Shown piece after piece: positions 17,021-25,506 of a stretch of DNA of 64,000 nt (the stretch's first letter is position 1; each line of letters starts with the position of its first letter). The stretch comes from Acidovorax sp. CF316. GTDB taxonomy: Bacteria; Pseudomonadota; Gammaproteobacteria; Burkholderiales; Burkholderiaceae_C. The notes below the pieces were generated by a model. It was not told where the DNA came from and searched no databases. It saw only the letters and a list, made by a program, of their open reading frames with translations. The position numbers and the translations under genes are program-made. The DNA lies in NCBI RefSeq assembly GCF_000276605.1, contig NZ_AKJX01000026.1:1-64000 (forward strand). The letters are read 5' to 3'.

Positions 17021-17995
17021 TCAAGCGGGGGTTTGCCGGCGCCTGCGGGGCTTGGGCGCCGCGCCCGCCAGTTCCTGGGCGCCCAGGCTGAACAACGGGT
17101 TGTCCGCCAGCATCTCCACGGCCAGGTCGATGAAGGCGCGCACGCGCGCCGGCTGGGCCGCGCGGCTGCCGTAGTACACGTACAGGCCCAGGTGCCGGGG
17201 GACAAAGCCGGTCAGCACCGGCACCAGCTGACCGCTGCGCACCAGGGGCGCGGCCGTCACGCCCACGAGCTGGCCGATGGCATGGCCGCCCAGCACGGCG
17301 CGCGCCTCAAGCTCGATGTCGTTGGTGCAGAAGGCCGGCGGAATGGCGTGGGCCACGATGTCCTCGCCCACCTGGAATTCCCAGGGCATGGGCTTGCCCG
17401 TGGTCGGGTGGCGAAAGCCGCTGCAGCGGTGCTGCGCCAGGTCTTCGATGCGCGTGGGCGTGCCGTGGCGCGCCAGGTAGTCCGGCGTGGCGCACACCAC
17501 CAGCTGCAGCCACAGCAGCCGGCGCGCGATGACCCCGCCTTCGGGCGGATAGCCCGAGCGGAAGCCCACGTCCACCCGGTCTTCGACCCAGTTGCCGATG
17601 CGGTCCTCGAGCTGCACGTCGGGCTCCACCTGTGGGTAGCGGCGCACGAATTCGTCGACCACGGGCCAGATCACCTCCAGCATCATGGCGCGCGGCGCGG
17701 TGATGCGCAGCTGCCCGGCGATCTCCTCGCGCCCGCGCCGCGCCCCGTGTACGGCGCGCTGCAGCGTGGCCAGACCGGGCTGCGCGGCGTCGAGGAACTG
17801 GCGGCCCTCCTCGGTCAGGCTCAGGCTGCGCGTGGTGCGGTGGAACAGCCGCACGCCCAGGTGCGATTCGAGCTGCCCCAGCGCCAGGCTGGCGGCCTGC
17901 GGGGTGATGCCCTGGGCCGAAGCCGCCTGGCGCAGGCTGCCCAGCTCGGCCGCCTTGGCAAAGGTGGAAATCGCGCGCAATTCGTTCATGGCCAT
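17021..17995 (-). CDS. LysR-family transcriptional regulator
   Basis: 324 residues, slightly long because of a basic C-terminal tail (PKPRRRRQTPA). The HTH is SLRQAASAQGITPQAASLALGQLESHLGVRLFHRTTRSL, and the effector domain is of the DsdC/AaeR-like type. ATG 17995 is chosen for its GGAG ribosome site; ATG 17989 is an alternative. It faces the SDR gene at 18149 across a spacer carrying a perfect 8-bp-arm dyad. The downstream SRPBCC gene is co-directional. Confidence 0.9.
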   Translation of the reverse strand: MAMNELRAISTFAKAAELGSLRQAASAQGITPQAASLALGQLESHLGVRLFHRTTRSLSLTEEGRQFLDAAQPGLATLQRAVHGARRGREEIAGQLRITAPRAMMLEVIWPVVDEFVRRYPQVEPDVQLEDRIGNWVEDRVDVGFRSGYPPEGGVIARRLLWLQLVVCATPDYLARHGTPTRIEDLAQHRCSGFRHPTTGKPMPWEFQVGEDIVAHAIPPAFCTNDIELEARAVLGGHAIGQLVGVTAAPLVRSGQLVPVLTGFVPRHLGLYVYYGSRAAQPARVRAFIDLAVEMLADNPLFSLGAQELAGAAPKPRRRRQTPA

Positions 17996-18010
17996 GACAA
18001 AGCTCCGGAG

Positions 18011-18033
18011 ATTGGCAAGAATTTATTGCCAAT
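18011..18033. promoter_or_regulatory. LysR-type operator dyad (ATTGGCAA-N7-TTGCCAAT)
   Basis: Perfect 8-bp arms ATTGGCAA and TTGCCAAT around a 7-base A/T-rich spacer, 16 bases upstream of the LysR start and in the divergent LysR/SDR promoter region. The T-N11-A core and position match a LysR recognition-binding site. Confidence 0.6.
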
Positions 18034-18148
18034 GAAGTCAGCGATTATGGGCTAGTGCGATGGCAATGGTGTGCCTAAAGTTCACCCCCATGGCAACGCA
18101 CCGCGTCTGCCAGAACCCCGAAATTCAACCCTTCCAAGGACTTCTGCC

Positions 18149-19021
18149 ATGACTGCCCATGCTTCTTCCCCTTCCTTCCCCCGCATCTGGTTGATCACCG
18201 GCGCCTCGCGCGGCATCGGTGCCCGCATTGCCGAGGCCGCGCTGGCCCAGGGCGATGCCGTGGTCGCCACCTCGCGCAATGCCGAATCGATCACGCGCCG
18301 CCTGGGCGCCAGCGATGCGCTGCTGCCTCTGGCGCTGGACGTGACCGACGAGGCCCAGGCCCGCCATGCCGTGGGTGCAGCGCTCGATCGCTTCGGCCGC
18401 ATCGACGTGCTGGTCAACAACGCCGGCTACGGCCTGCTGGGTGCGGTGGAGGAGGCCACCGCCGACGAGGTGCGCAGCCTCTACGAGACCAATGTGTTCG
18501 GCCTGCTGAACGTGACGCGCGCCGTGCTGCCTTCCATGCGCGCGCGCCGCGCCGGCCATGTCATCAACATCTCGTCGCTGGGCGGGGTGCGTTCTGCCGC
18601 GGGCTTTGGCGTGTACTGCTCGACCAAGTTCGCGGTGGAAGGCATCACCGAGGCGCTGCACGCCGAACTGGCGCCGCTGGGCATCCACGCCACGGTGGTG
18701 GAGCCGGGGTACTTTCGCACGGAGTTCCTCGACACGGCCTCGCTCGCGGTCTCCCCGCTGGTGCTGGAGGACTACGCCCCCAGCGCCGGCGTGATCCGCG
18801 AAGCCGCCCGCCGCATCAACCTGAACCAGCCCGGCGACCCCGTGCGCCTGGCCCAGGCCATGATGCAGCTGGTAGCCAGCCCCACGCCGCCGCTGCGCCT
18901 GCCGCTGGGCACCGACACGCTGCAGGCCATTGCCGAGAAGCACGCCTTTGTGGAAAAGGAAACGGCCGCCTGGCGCGAGCTGGCAGCCTCCACGGACTTC
19001 CCACAGCAGGCTGCGGCGTGA
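18149..19021 (+). CDS. Short-chain dehydrogenase/reductase (DltE/YqjQ-like)
   Basis: 290 residues. Motifs: ITGASRGIG cofactor loop near residue 16, NNAGYGLLGAVEE (typical of the 'oxidoreductase' SDR subgroup with a Gly-rich turn), ISSLGG with the catalytic serine, and YCSTK with catalytic Tyr/Lys. VVEPGYFRTEFL follows the active site. The CCAAGGA ribosome site supports the start. Its likely regulator is the divergent LysR gene. The substrate is unknown. Confidence 0.85.
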   Translation: MTAHASSPSFPRIWLITGASRGIGARIAEAALAQGDAVVATSRNAESITRRLGASDALLPLALDVTDEAQARHAVGAALDRFGRIDVLVNNAGYGLLGAVEEATADEVRSLYETNVFGLLNVTRAVLPSMRARRAGHVINISSLGGVRSAAGFGVYCSTKFAVEGITEALHAELAPLGIHATVVEPGYFRTEFLDTASLAVSPLVLEDYAPSAGVIREAARRINLNQPGDPVRLAQAMMQLVASPTPPLRLPLGTDTLQAIAEKHAFVEKETAAWRELAASTDFPQQAAA

Positions 19022-19039
19022 GCCTGCGCCAGCGGTGGG

Positions 19040-19798
19040 TCAGACCATGCCGCCGTTGGCGCGCAGGGTTTGCCCGTTGATCCACGCGCCATCGGGCCCG
19101 ACCAGGAAGGACACGGTGCCCGCGATGTCGTCCGGCGTGCCCAGGCGGCCCAGCGGGTTCATCTGCGCCAGGCGCTCGACGAGCTCGGGCGTCTTGCCGT
19201 CCAGGAACAGGGCCGTGGCCGTGGGGCCGGGGGCCACGGCGTTCACGGTGATGTTCTTGCCACGCAGTTCCTTGGCCAGGATCAGCGTCATGGTTTCCAC
19301 CGCGCTCTTGGTGGCGGCGTACACCGCATAGCCGGGCATCGCGGTGCCGACCACGCTGGTGGAGAAGTTCACGACGCGCCCGCCCGGCTCGAGCCGGCGC
19401 GCGGCCTCGCGCAGGGTGTTGAAGCTGCCCCTGAGGTTGATGGCGATCAGCCGGTCGAAGGTGGCATCGTCGGTATCGGCCAGGTGCGGCGTGTGCGAGG
19501 GCATCACCCCGGCGTTGTTCACCAGCACGTCCACGCGGCCGAAGGCCTCGGTGGCCTGGTCGAACAGGCGAGCCACGGCGGTGGCATCGGCCACGTCGGC
19601 CTGCACGGCGATGGCCTGCCCGCCGGCCTCAGTGATGGACTGCGCCACCACTTCGGCCTCGGCCGCACTGCCGGCGTAGTTGACCACCACGCTGAAGCCA
19701 TCGCGCCCCAGGCGCTGGGCAATCGCGGCGCCGATGCCGCGCGAGGACCCGGTGACGATGGCGACGGGGCGGTGGGTGGATGGATCGTTGGCGGCCAT
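19040..19798 (-). CDS. Short-chain dehydrogenase/reductase (3-oxoacyl reductase-like)
   Basis: 252 residues of classical SDR: TGSSRGIGAAIAQRLGRDG, the VVNYAGSA segment favouring NADP(H), NNAGV, FSTSV with the catalytic serine, YAVYAATKSAV with Tyr/Lys, and a C-terminal ANGGMV. The ATG at 19798 has an AGGAG ribosome site; the frame continues upstream without function. It converges on the SDR at 18149 and is divergent from LysR at 19914. It is related to, but not a close duplicate of, the SDR at 12608. Confidence 0.85.
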   Translation of the reverse strand: MAANDPSTHRPVAIVTGSSRGIGAAIAQRLGRDGFSVVVNYAGSAAEAEVVAQSITEAGGQAIAVQADVADATAVARLFDQATEAFGRVDVLVNNAGVMPSHTPHLADTDDATFDRLIAINLRGSFNTLREAARRLEPGGRVVNFSTSVVGTAMPGYAVYAATKSAVETMTLILAKELRGKNITVNAVAPGPTATALFLDGKTPELVERLAQMNPLGRLGTPDDIAGTVSFLVGPDGAWINGQTLRANGGMV

Positions 19799-19913
19799 GA
19801 AAAACTCCTGAACGGTGGTGATGGGTGTATTGTTCTGTTGGCGCTGGGTTTGATAAAGGCCCATGAATTGCCATGACTGTTCAAACACCACCAACAATCA
19901 CACCCTGCTCCCC

Positions 19914-20810
19914 ATGGACCGATTCGACGCCATGCGCCTGTTCACCCGCATCGTGGAGCTGGGCAGCTTCACGCAGGCTGCGGAAGACCTGCAACTGCCC
20001 CGCGCCACGGTGACGCTGGCCGTGCAACAGCTGGAAAAGCGCCTGGGTGCGCGCCTGCTGCACCGTACCACGCGCCATGTGGCGCCGACGCAGGACGGAG
20101 AGGCCTACTACGGGCGCTGCCAGCAGCTGCTGGCCGACCTCGACGAGACCGAGGCGGCCTTCGCCACCGCCGGTCAGCAGCCTAAGGGCAAGCTGCGCGT
20201 GGATCTGCAGGGTACCCTGGCACGGTATTTCGTGCTGCCGCGCATCGGCGAGTTCTTTGCGCGCTACCCCGGCGTGGAGCTGGAACTGGGCGTGGGCGAC
20301 CGCCTGGTGGACCTGGTGCGCGAGCGCGTGGACTGCGCCATGCGTGGTGGCGAGCCTGCCGACTCCAGCATGGTCGGCCGGCGCGTGGCGCAGCTCGCGC
20401 AGGTGACCTGTGCCAGCCGCGAATACCTGGCACGCCATGGCGTGCCCCGCAGCGTGGACGACTTGCGGGGCCACCGCGCGGTGAACTACCTGTCGTCACG
20501 CACGGGCAAGCCCATGCCCCTGGACTTCGTGGTCGACGGCGTGCCGCGCAGCGTGCAGCTCAAGGGCGCGGTGTCGGTCACCGATGCGTTTGCCTATGTG
20601 GCTTGCTGCACGGCGGGGCTGGGGATCATCCAAGTGCCGCGCTACCACCTGGAGCCGCAGCTGGCCGACGGCAGCCTGGTCGAGGTGCTGGCCGATTGCC
20701 GCCCCGCGCCCCTGCCGGTGACCGTGCTCTATCCGCACAGCCGCCAGCTTTCGCCGCGCGTGCGCGTGTTCGTGGACTGGCTGGCCGAGGTGATGGCGAA
20801 CGCGCGTTAG
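19914..20810 (+). CDS. LysR-family transcriptional regulator
   Basis: 298 residues beginning MDRFDAMRLFTRIVELGSFTQAAEDLQLPRATVTLAVQQLEKRLGARLLHRTTR, the HTH of the common CrgA-like subgroup of LysR proteins beside SDR and oxidoreductase genes. The effector domain is complete. It is divergent from the SDR at 19040-19798, and its stop overlaps the convergent next gene by 4 bases. Confidence 0.9.
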   Translation: MDRFDAMRLFTRIVELGSFTQAAEDLQLPRATVTLAVQQLEKRLGARLLHRTTRHVAPTQDGEAYYGRCQQLLADLDETEAAFATAGQQPKGKLRVDLQGTLARYFVLPRIGEFFARYPGVELELGVGDRLVDLVRERVDCAMRGGEPADSSMVGRRVAQLAQVTCASREYLARHGVPRSVDDLRGHRAVNYLSSRTGKPMPLDFVVDGVPRSVQLKGAVSVTDAFAYVACCTAGLGIIQVPRYHLEPQLADGSLVEVLADCRPAPLPVTVLYPHSRQLSPRVRVFVDWLAEVMANAR

Positions 20811-21328
20811 TCGGCCTGTAGCGGACGGGAGAACTCCATGACCCAGTTGGTCTCCCAGGTCTGCCCGCCATCGTCCGAGAAGGCCTGCTCCCAGCGCGGC
20901 ATGCCGGTGGCGAGGTTCCTGGCCCACTCGAACCGCACCTGGACGGGCCGGCCCTCGAACACTTCCTGGCCGAAGAAGACGCCTTGGTCCGTGCCCGCGA
21001 AACCGCCGCTCATCGGTGGCAGCAGCTGGCCCGTGGCCGTGTCCAGCCCGCCCGTCACATTGTCCAGCCAGTAGATGCTCCAGCGCTGCGCCTGGGGGTT
21101 GAACAGGCGCAGCGCCATGCCCACGTAGCCTGTATTCCAGGCCTCGGGGATGAAGTCATCGCAGTTGCCGATGCCGCCGGACAGCGGCCGCGCCGTGCCG
21201 GTGGCGTCGAAGGTTTCCCAGTCGGTGCAGCCCGCAAGCCGTTGCACGAGGCGGGTGTTGCGGATGCGCCAGGGGCCCATCAGAAAGTCGAAGTCGTGGG
21301 CATCGCCAGTGGGTGGGGTGATCGGCAT
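20807..21328 (-). CDS. DUF1579-like/lipocalin-like hypothetical protein
   Basis: 173 residues, cytosolic. HDFDFLMGPWRIRNTRL near the N-terminus and repeated WSIYWLDN and GVFFGQEVFEGRPVQVRFEW strands give the calycin-like pattern found in DUF1579-type proteins. Function unknown. The start is placed at the ATG giving MPITPPTGDAHDF; the longer frame upstream overlaps the NIPSNAP gene in another frame. It follows the NIPSNAP gene on the same strand by 25 bases, so they are probably one operon under the divergent WYL regulator. Confidence 0.65.
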   Translation of the reverse strand: MPITPPTGDAHDFDFLMGPWRIRNTRLVQRLAGCTDWETFDATGTARPLSGGIGNCDDFIPEAWNTGYVGMALRLFNPQAQRWSIYWLDNVTGGLDTATGQLLPPMSGGFAGTDQGVFFGQEVFEGRPVQVRFEWARNLATGMPRWEQAFSDDGGQTWETNWVMEFSRPLQAD

Positions 21329-21353
21329 GGGGTGTCTCCGGGATGGGCGTGCG

Positions 21354-22091
21354 TCATGCGTGCAGGGCCGAGCGCGCCGTGGGCTGCAGCCGGTGGGCCT
21401 CGGGCGCACGCGCCAGCCAGGGGGCCAGGCCGGGCGCCACGTCACGCTGCCAGATGCCGCCCTGCGCGAAGGCATCGAACGCCGCCACATCGCGGAACAG
21501 CGCCAGGCCCAGCAGCACATGCTCGCCTTCGCGCACCGGCAGGCGGGGAAAGCTGTTGGGGCTCGTCTCGCTGGCGTACCAGGCGGTATGGCGTGCGCCA
21601 CCCGCGCGCAGCGCGGGGTCCATGCGCTCGCGGCAGTACGCCAACAGGTCGGGCGTTGCAGGCTCCTGGAGGTAGAACACCGTGGCATCGAGCAGGCCCG
21701 GGGCCATGCTGCCGGCACCCGCAGCGGTGCGGTCCGCGGGCAGGCCATCGGCTGCTCCGGGCCAGGCCGGGTGCAGCAGCAGCACGTTGTCCGAATCGAC
21801 CATGGTGGCATTGGCCGCATCGCGGTGCGCAGCCCACACCGGGCCGCCATAGAAGGCTTCGAGTGCCTGCTGGCGCGCTGCCATGTCGGCAAAGCCGCGC
21901 AGCCAGACGAACAGGTCCGGCTGGCCGAGGTCGCGGAACTGGCCGATCACGCGCATGCCTTCGCGCTCCTGGGTTTCGAGGAACTCACGGTCGAACAGGT
22001 CGATGAGCACATCGCGCTGGCCGGGGTGCAGGGTGTACTGGCGCAGCTCGACGATGGAGCAGTCGGCAATCGATGGGGTGGTGGTAGGCAT
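21354..22091 (-). CDS. NIPSNAP-family protein
   Basis: 245 residues. IVELRQYTLHPGQRDVLIDLFDREFLETQE is the characteristic N-terminal NIPSNAP strand-helix. The ferredoxin-like repeat recurs in the second half (VFYLQEPATPDLLAYCRERM, then GLALFRDVAAFDAFA). These are dimeric alpha/beta-barrel proteins of mostly unknown role. First gene of a two-gene unit divergent from the WYL regulator at 22213. Confidence 0.75.
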   Translation of the reverse strand: MPTTTPSIADCSIVELRQYTLHPGQRDVLIDLFDREFLETQEREGMRVIGQFRDLGQPDLFVWLRGFADMAARQQALEAFYGGPVWAAHRDAANATMVDSDNVLLLHPAWPGAADGLPADRTAAGAGSMAPGLLDATVFYLQEPATPDLLAYCRERMDPALRAGGARHTAWYASETSPNSFPRLPVREGEHVLLGLALFRDVAAFDAFAQGGIWQRDVAPGLAPWLARAPEAHRLQPTARSALHA

Positions 22092-22126
22092 GCGGGGCTT
22101 CCTTGGTGGATTCAGGCGAAAAGAGA

Positions 22127-22138
22127 AGACTGCAGTCT
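22127..22138. promoter_or_regulatory. 12-bp palindrome AGACTGCAGTCT
   Basis: A perfect 12-bp palindrome located 36 bases upstream of the NIPSNAP start, close to the larger dyad at 22146-22172. It could be a second operator or overlap the promoter; no regulator is assigned. Confidence 0.3.
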
Positions 22139-22145
22139 GCGGCCC

Positions 22146-22172
22146 AATACCTGCCAAGGCATGGCAGGTATT
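22146..22172. promoter_or_regulatory. Operator dyad with 11-bp arms in the NIPSNAP/WYL spacer
   Basis: Arms AATACCTGCCA (22146-22156) and TGGCAGGTATT (22162-22172) match perfectly over 11 bp around 5 bases. It lies midway between the divergent starts at 22091 and 22213. This is the strongest dyad of the regulator-rich region and is the probable binding site of the WYL-domain regulator. Confidence 0.6.
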
Positions 22173-22212
22173 CGCGGCATACTGCGTGCCGGTCCCTTTT
22201 CTTCCGAGTCCC

Positions 22213-23199
22213 ATGCGCGCCAGCCGCCTGTTGTCCATCCAGATGCTGCTCGAAACCCGCGGGCGCATGAGTGCGCAGGCGCTTGCCGAGGCGCTGGAGA
22301 TCTCGGTGCGCACGCTGTACCGCGATGTGGACCAACTCACGGCGGCGGGTGTGCCGGTCTATGCCGAACGCGGTCGCAACGGCGGCTTTGCCCTGCTGCC
22401 GGGGTGGAAGACCACGCTCACCGGCCTCACCCCGTCCGAGGCGCAGGCCGTGTTCCTGAGCGGGCTGCCCGGCCCGGCCGGTGACCTGGGCCTGGGCGGT
22501 GACGTGGAGGGCGCGCGCCTGAAGCTGCTGGCCGCGCTGCCGGCCCCGTGGCGCGAGGATGCCCGGCGCGTGAGCGACCGCCTGCACCTCGACCCGGTGG
22601 ACTGGTACCGCGAGAGCGCGCCCACGCCCCACCTGGCCACCGTGGCCGCCGCCGTCTGGAGCGGCGAACAGCTGGCCCTGCGCTACGAAAGCTGGGCCGA
22701 CACGGTGGAGCGTGCCGTGGCCCCACTGGGGCTGGTGCTCAAGGCGGGCGTCTGGTACCTGGTGGCGCAGCCGGTGGACAAGGTGCCCGCCGACAGCGGC
22801 CCGCGCACCTACCGCGTCGCCAACATCCGCGCGGCCACGGCACTGGGCACTCCCGTGCGGCGCCCGGCGCGCTTCGATCTGCCCCGGTACTGGGGCGAGT
22901 CCATCCGCCGCTTCGAATCCAGTCTCTACACCGGCGAGGCAGACCTGCTGGCCACACCGGCGGGGCTCAAGGGCCTCGCTGCACTGAGCAGCGCCGTGGC
23001 GCGGGCAGTGGCAGCGGCCCCGCGTTCGCGCCGCAAGGACGGCCGGGTGGCGCTCACCATCCCCATCGAGTCGGTCGCGCACGCCTGCGGCCAGTTGATG
23101 CGCCAGTCGCCCGAAGTGGAGGTGCTGCGCCCGGCGGCGTTGCGGCGGGCGCTGGTAGAGCGCGTCCAGGCGACAGCCCGGCTCTACAAGCTGGGCTAA
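22213..23199 (+). CDS. YafY-type WYL-domain transcriptional regulator
   Basis: 328 residues. The N-terminal HTH_11 domain (RLLSIQMLLETRGRMSAQALAEALEISVRTLYRDVDQLTAAGVPVYAERGRNGGF) is followed by the WYL effector domain (ALRYES, APLGLVLKAGVWYLVAQ) and the C-terminal WCX-like segment. YafY-like members are often repressors of stress or catabolic genes. It is divergent from NIPSNAP/DUF1579, and its stop overlaps the convergent TetR gene by 4 bases. Confidence 0.9.
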   Translation: MRASRLLSIQMLLETRGRMSAQALAEALEISVRTLYRDVDQLTAAGVPVYAERGRNGGFALLPGWKTTLTGLTPSEAQAVFLSGLPGPAGDLGLGGDVEGARLKLLAALPAPWREDARRVSDRLHLDPVDWYRESAPTPHLATVAAAVWSGEQLALRYESWADTVERAVAPLGLVLKAGVWYLVAQPVDKVPADSGPRTYRVANIRAATALGTPVRRPARFDLPRYWGESIRRFESSLYTGEADLLATPAGLKGLAALSSAVARAVAAAPRSRRKDGRVALTIPIESVAHACGQLMRQSPEVEVLRPAALRRALVERVQATARLYKLG

Positions 23200-23858
23200 A
23201 GCCCCCGCTCGACCATGTCCAGCAGCCGCTGGCCCAGCAGTTGTTGCATGTCGCCCGGCGTGCCGCGCAGCGGCCCGTCGATGCTCAGCAAGGCCATGCC
23301 GTGCACGGTGGACCAGGCCAGGTACTCGGCGCCCGGGCGGCGCTCGGCCGGCAGTGCGCCGGCTTTCACCAGGTCGTCGAGCGCAGCCGACAGGTGCTCG
23401 AACGGGTTCAGGCCGGTGAGGCCGCCCATGGCGGGGTCGGGGTCCTGCTCCACGCTGAACTGCCCGCCGAACGCAGTGCGGAACAGCCCCGTCTCGGCGT
23501 GCGCGAAGCGCATGTAGCCGGCACCCACGGCGCGCACCCGGGCGTGGGCCTGCTCGGTGGGCGTGCCGCCGGTGGGCACGCCGGCCATCTCGGCCTCCAT
23601 GGCCTGGGCCACGGCGGCCACGGCGGCGGCGCGCACCGCCGCCAGCAGGTCCTGCCGGTTGGCGAAATGGCGGTAGGCCGCATTGGGCGCCACGCCCGCG
23701 CGGCGCGTGGCCTCGCGCAGCACCACGGCATCGGGCCCACCCTGGCGCGCCAGTTCGATGCCGGCGTCGAGCAGGGCGCGGCGCAGGTCGCCATGGCGGT
23801 AGGTGCTGCGGGCGGCCGGGGGGGCTGTGGGGACGCTGTTGCGGGTGGTTACGGACAT
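23196..23858 (-). CDS. TetR-family transcriptional regulator
   Basis: 220 residues. The N-terminal HTH (RRALLDAGIELARQGGPDAVVLREATRRAGVAPNAAYRHFANRQDLLAAV) is followed by an all-helical ligand domain of the TetR_C_33/WHG-like type. It is divergent from the VOC-GFA-DUF1579 unit at 23967, which it probably represses through the TGGACA dyad beside its start. The inducer is unknown. Confidence 0.9.
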   Translation of the reverse strand: MSVTTRNSVPTAPPAARSTYRHGDLRRALLDAGIELARQGGPDAVVLREATRRAGVAPNAAYRHFANRQDLLAAVRAAAVAAVAQAMEAEMAGVPTGGTPTEQAHARVRAVGAGYMRFAHAETGLFRTAFGGQFSVEQDPDPAMGGLTGLNPFEHLSAALDDLVKAGALPAERRPGAEYLAWSTVHGMALLSIDGPLRGTPGDMQQLLGQRLLDMVERGL

Positions 23859-23871
23859 CTGGAGTGCAATG

Positions 23872-23884
23872 TGGACACTGTCCA
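23872..23884. promoter_or_regulatory. TetR operator candidate TGGACA-C-TGTCCA
   Basis: A perfect 6-bp-arm palindrome around one base, starting 14 bases upstream of the TetR start. A further TGTCCA half-site occurs at 23911-23916, towards the VOC gene. The A/T-rich sequence between them could hold both divergent promoters. Confidence 0.5.
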
Positions 23885-23966
23885 TTATCTCTGCTATTGT
23901 TTGTGAACGGTGTCCACAATGCATGGGCATCCGCCCTTGACCCCTTTCCATCCAAGGAGATCCCCC

Positions 23967-24401
23967 ATGAAAGTCGAACCCTACCTGTTCTTCGAAGGCC
24001 GCTGCGAAGAGGCGCTTGAGTTCTACCGCACGGCCCTGGGCGCCGAGGTGACCATGCTCATGCGCTACAAGGACAACCCCGAGCCCGCCGCCGGTGCGGG
24101 TTGCTCCGTCGATGGCAGCAGCGGCCCCGGACCCCAGCCCGAGATGGTCATGCACGCCTCGTTCAATGTGGGCGACACCCAGGTCATGGCGTCCGACGGC
24201 ATGGGCTCGGGCAAGCCCAGCTTCCAGGGCATCTCGCTGTCGCTGGCGCCCGAGACCGAAACCGAGGCCAAGCGCCTGTTCGACGCGCTGGCCACGGGCG
24301 GCCAGGTGCAGATGCCCTTGGGCAAGACTTTCTTCTCGCCCGCCTTCGGCATGGTGGCAGACCGCTTCGGCGTGTCGTGGATGGTGGTGGTGCCCCAATG
24401 A
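23967..24401 (+). CDS. VOC-family protein (PhnB-like)
   Basis: 144 residues with two beta-alpha-beta-beta-beta repeats: PYLFFEGRCEEALEFYRTALGAEV and a second half with FDALATGGQVQMPLGKTFFSPAFGMVADRFGVSWMV, the classic PhnB/YjdN '3-demethylubiquinone-9 methyltransferase-like' glyoxalase fold. Metal ligands are not obvious. Function unknown. Strong AAGGAGA ribosome site; the stop overlaps the GFA gene start (ATGA). Confidence 0.85.
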   Translation: MKVEPYLFFEGRCEEALEFYRTALGAEVTMLMRYKDNPEPAAGAGCSVDGSSGPGPQPEMVMHASFNVGDTQVMASDGMGSGKPSFQGISLSLAPETETEAKRLFDALATGGQVQMPLGKTFFSPAFGMVADRFGVSWMVVVPQ

Positions 24402-24778
24402 CCGCGGCAGCCTCGCCAGGAGCCCAGCCCCTGCGCTACACAGGCAGCTGCCACTGCGGCAAGGTGGCGTTCGAAGTGGAGGGCACCATCGACAGCGCCC
24501 TGGCCTGCAACTGCACCATGTGCCGCCGGCGCGGCTCGCTGCTGTGGTTCGTGCCGCACGGCCAGTTGCGGCTGACCACGCCCACGGCGGACCTGGGCAG
24601 CTACACCTTCCACAAGCACGTCATCACGCACCGCTTCTGTCCGGCCTGCGGTATCCACACCTTCGGCGAAGGCACGCACCCGGCGGGCCACAAGATGGCC
24701 GCCGTGAACCTGCGCACGCTCGACGGTGTGGACCTCGGCGCCATTCCCGTGCACCACCACGACGGACTGGCGATGTAG
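24398..24778 (+). CDS. GFA-family zinc protein (CENP-V/glutathione-dependent formaldehyde-activating-like)
   Basis: 126 residues. Seven cysteines in the family pattern: GSCHCGKV (Cys18, Cys20), CNCTMC (37, 39, 42) and CPACG (81, 84) bind two zinc ions. The fold is that of glutathione-dependent formaldehyde-activating enzyme, although most relatives have no proven activity. Translationally coupled to the VOC gene by an ATGA overlap and probably regulated by the divergent TetR gene. Confidence 0.85.
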   Translation: MTAAASPGAQPLRYTGSCHCGKVAFEVEGTIDSALACNCTMCRRRGSLLWFVPHGQLRLTTPTADLGSYTFHKHVITHRFCPACGIHTFGEGTHPAGHKMAAVNLRTLDGVDLGAIPVHHHDGLAM

Positions 24779-24805
24779 ACCACCTGCCCTTCAAGGAGAC
24801 CCACC

Positions 24806-25294
24806 ATGATGAACCCCGAACCCCAGGCGCAGCACCTCTGGCTGCAGCAACTGCTCGGCGACTGGACCTGCGAATCCACCTGCGACGCAGGGCCCGGCGA
24901 GCCACCCATGACCACCACCGGCACCGAGCATGTGCGCCAGCTCGGCGAGCTGTGGGTGCTGGGCGAAGGCACGGGCACCATGCCCGGCGGCGGCGATGCG
25001 CGCATGCTCATCACGCTGGGCTACGACCCCGAGAAAAAGGCCTTCATCGGCACCTGGATCGGCTCGATGATGACCCACATGTGGGTCTACCGCGGCACGC
25101 TCGACGCCAGCGAAAAGGTGCTTCCGCTCGAGACCGAGGGCCCGAGTTTCGCCGGCGACGGCAGCACCGCGAAATACCGCGACACCATCACCCTCCTCGG
25201 CCCCAATGAGCGCACGCTGACCTCCGCCACCCAGCAGCCCGATGGCAGCTGGAAGGAGTTCATGACAGCAAGGTATCGCCGCAAGACCTCCTGA
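24806..25294 (+). CDS. DUF1579 domain protein
   Basis: 162 residues. LLGDWTCESTCDAGPGEPPMTTTGTEHVRQLGELWVLGEGTG and the following GYDPEKKAFIGTWIGSMMTHMWVYRG strands are characteristic of DUF1579, a calycin-like family of unknown function. Third gene of the VOC-GFA-DUF1579 unit, 27 bases after GFA and with an AAGGAGA ribosome site. The set of three small proteins is a recurrent 'stress/unknown' group. Confidence 0.8.
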   Translation: MMNPEPQAQHLWLQQLLGDWTCESTCDAGPGEPPMTTTGTEHVRQLGELWVLGEGTGTMPGGGDARMLITLGYDPEKKAFIGTWIGSMMTHMWVYRGTLDASEKVLPLETEGPSFAGDGSTAKYRDTITLLGPNERTLTSATQQPDGSWKEFMTARYRRKTS

Positions 25295-25506
25295 AACCGC
25301 ACCGCCGACCAGGACGCTTCGCACCGGAGGCCGCCACGCTGGCCCGCCTGGGCGCGCAGCCGGCCCACGCATGGGACGCGGGGATTGTCCTGCGGCATGC
25401 ACCGCACCGTCCCATGGATGGGGCTTTCGCTGGCGCATCCTGGCCCCATCTGCAGGTGCAGGCCGTTCACAATCCGGACGGCGCACAACAGAAGGAGCCA
25501 TTGCCC

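Noticed and set aside
16870-17205. N-terminal extension of the SRPBCC gene
   Set aside because: It overlaps the 3' end of the LysR gene and its promoter in another frame and does not resemble protein; the ATG at 16869 begins the family's first strand.
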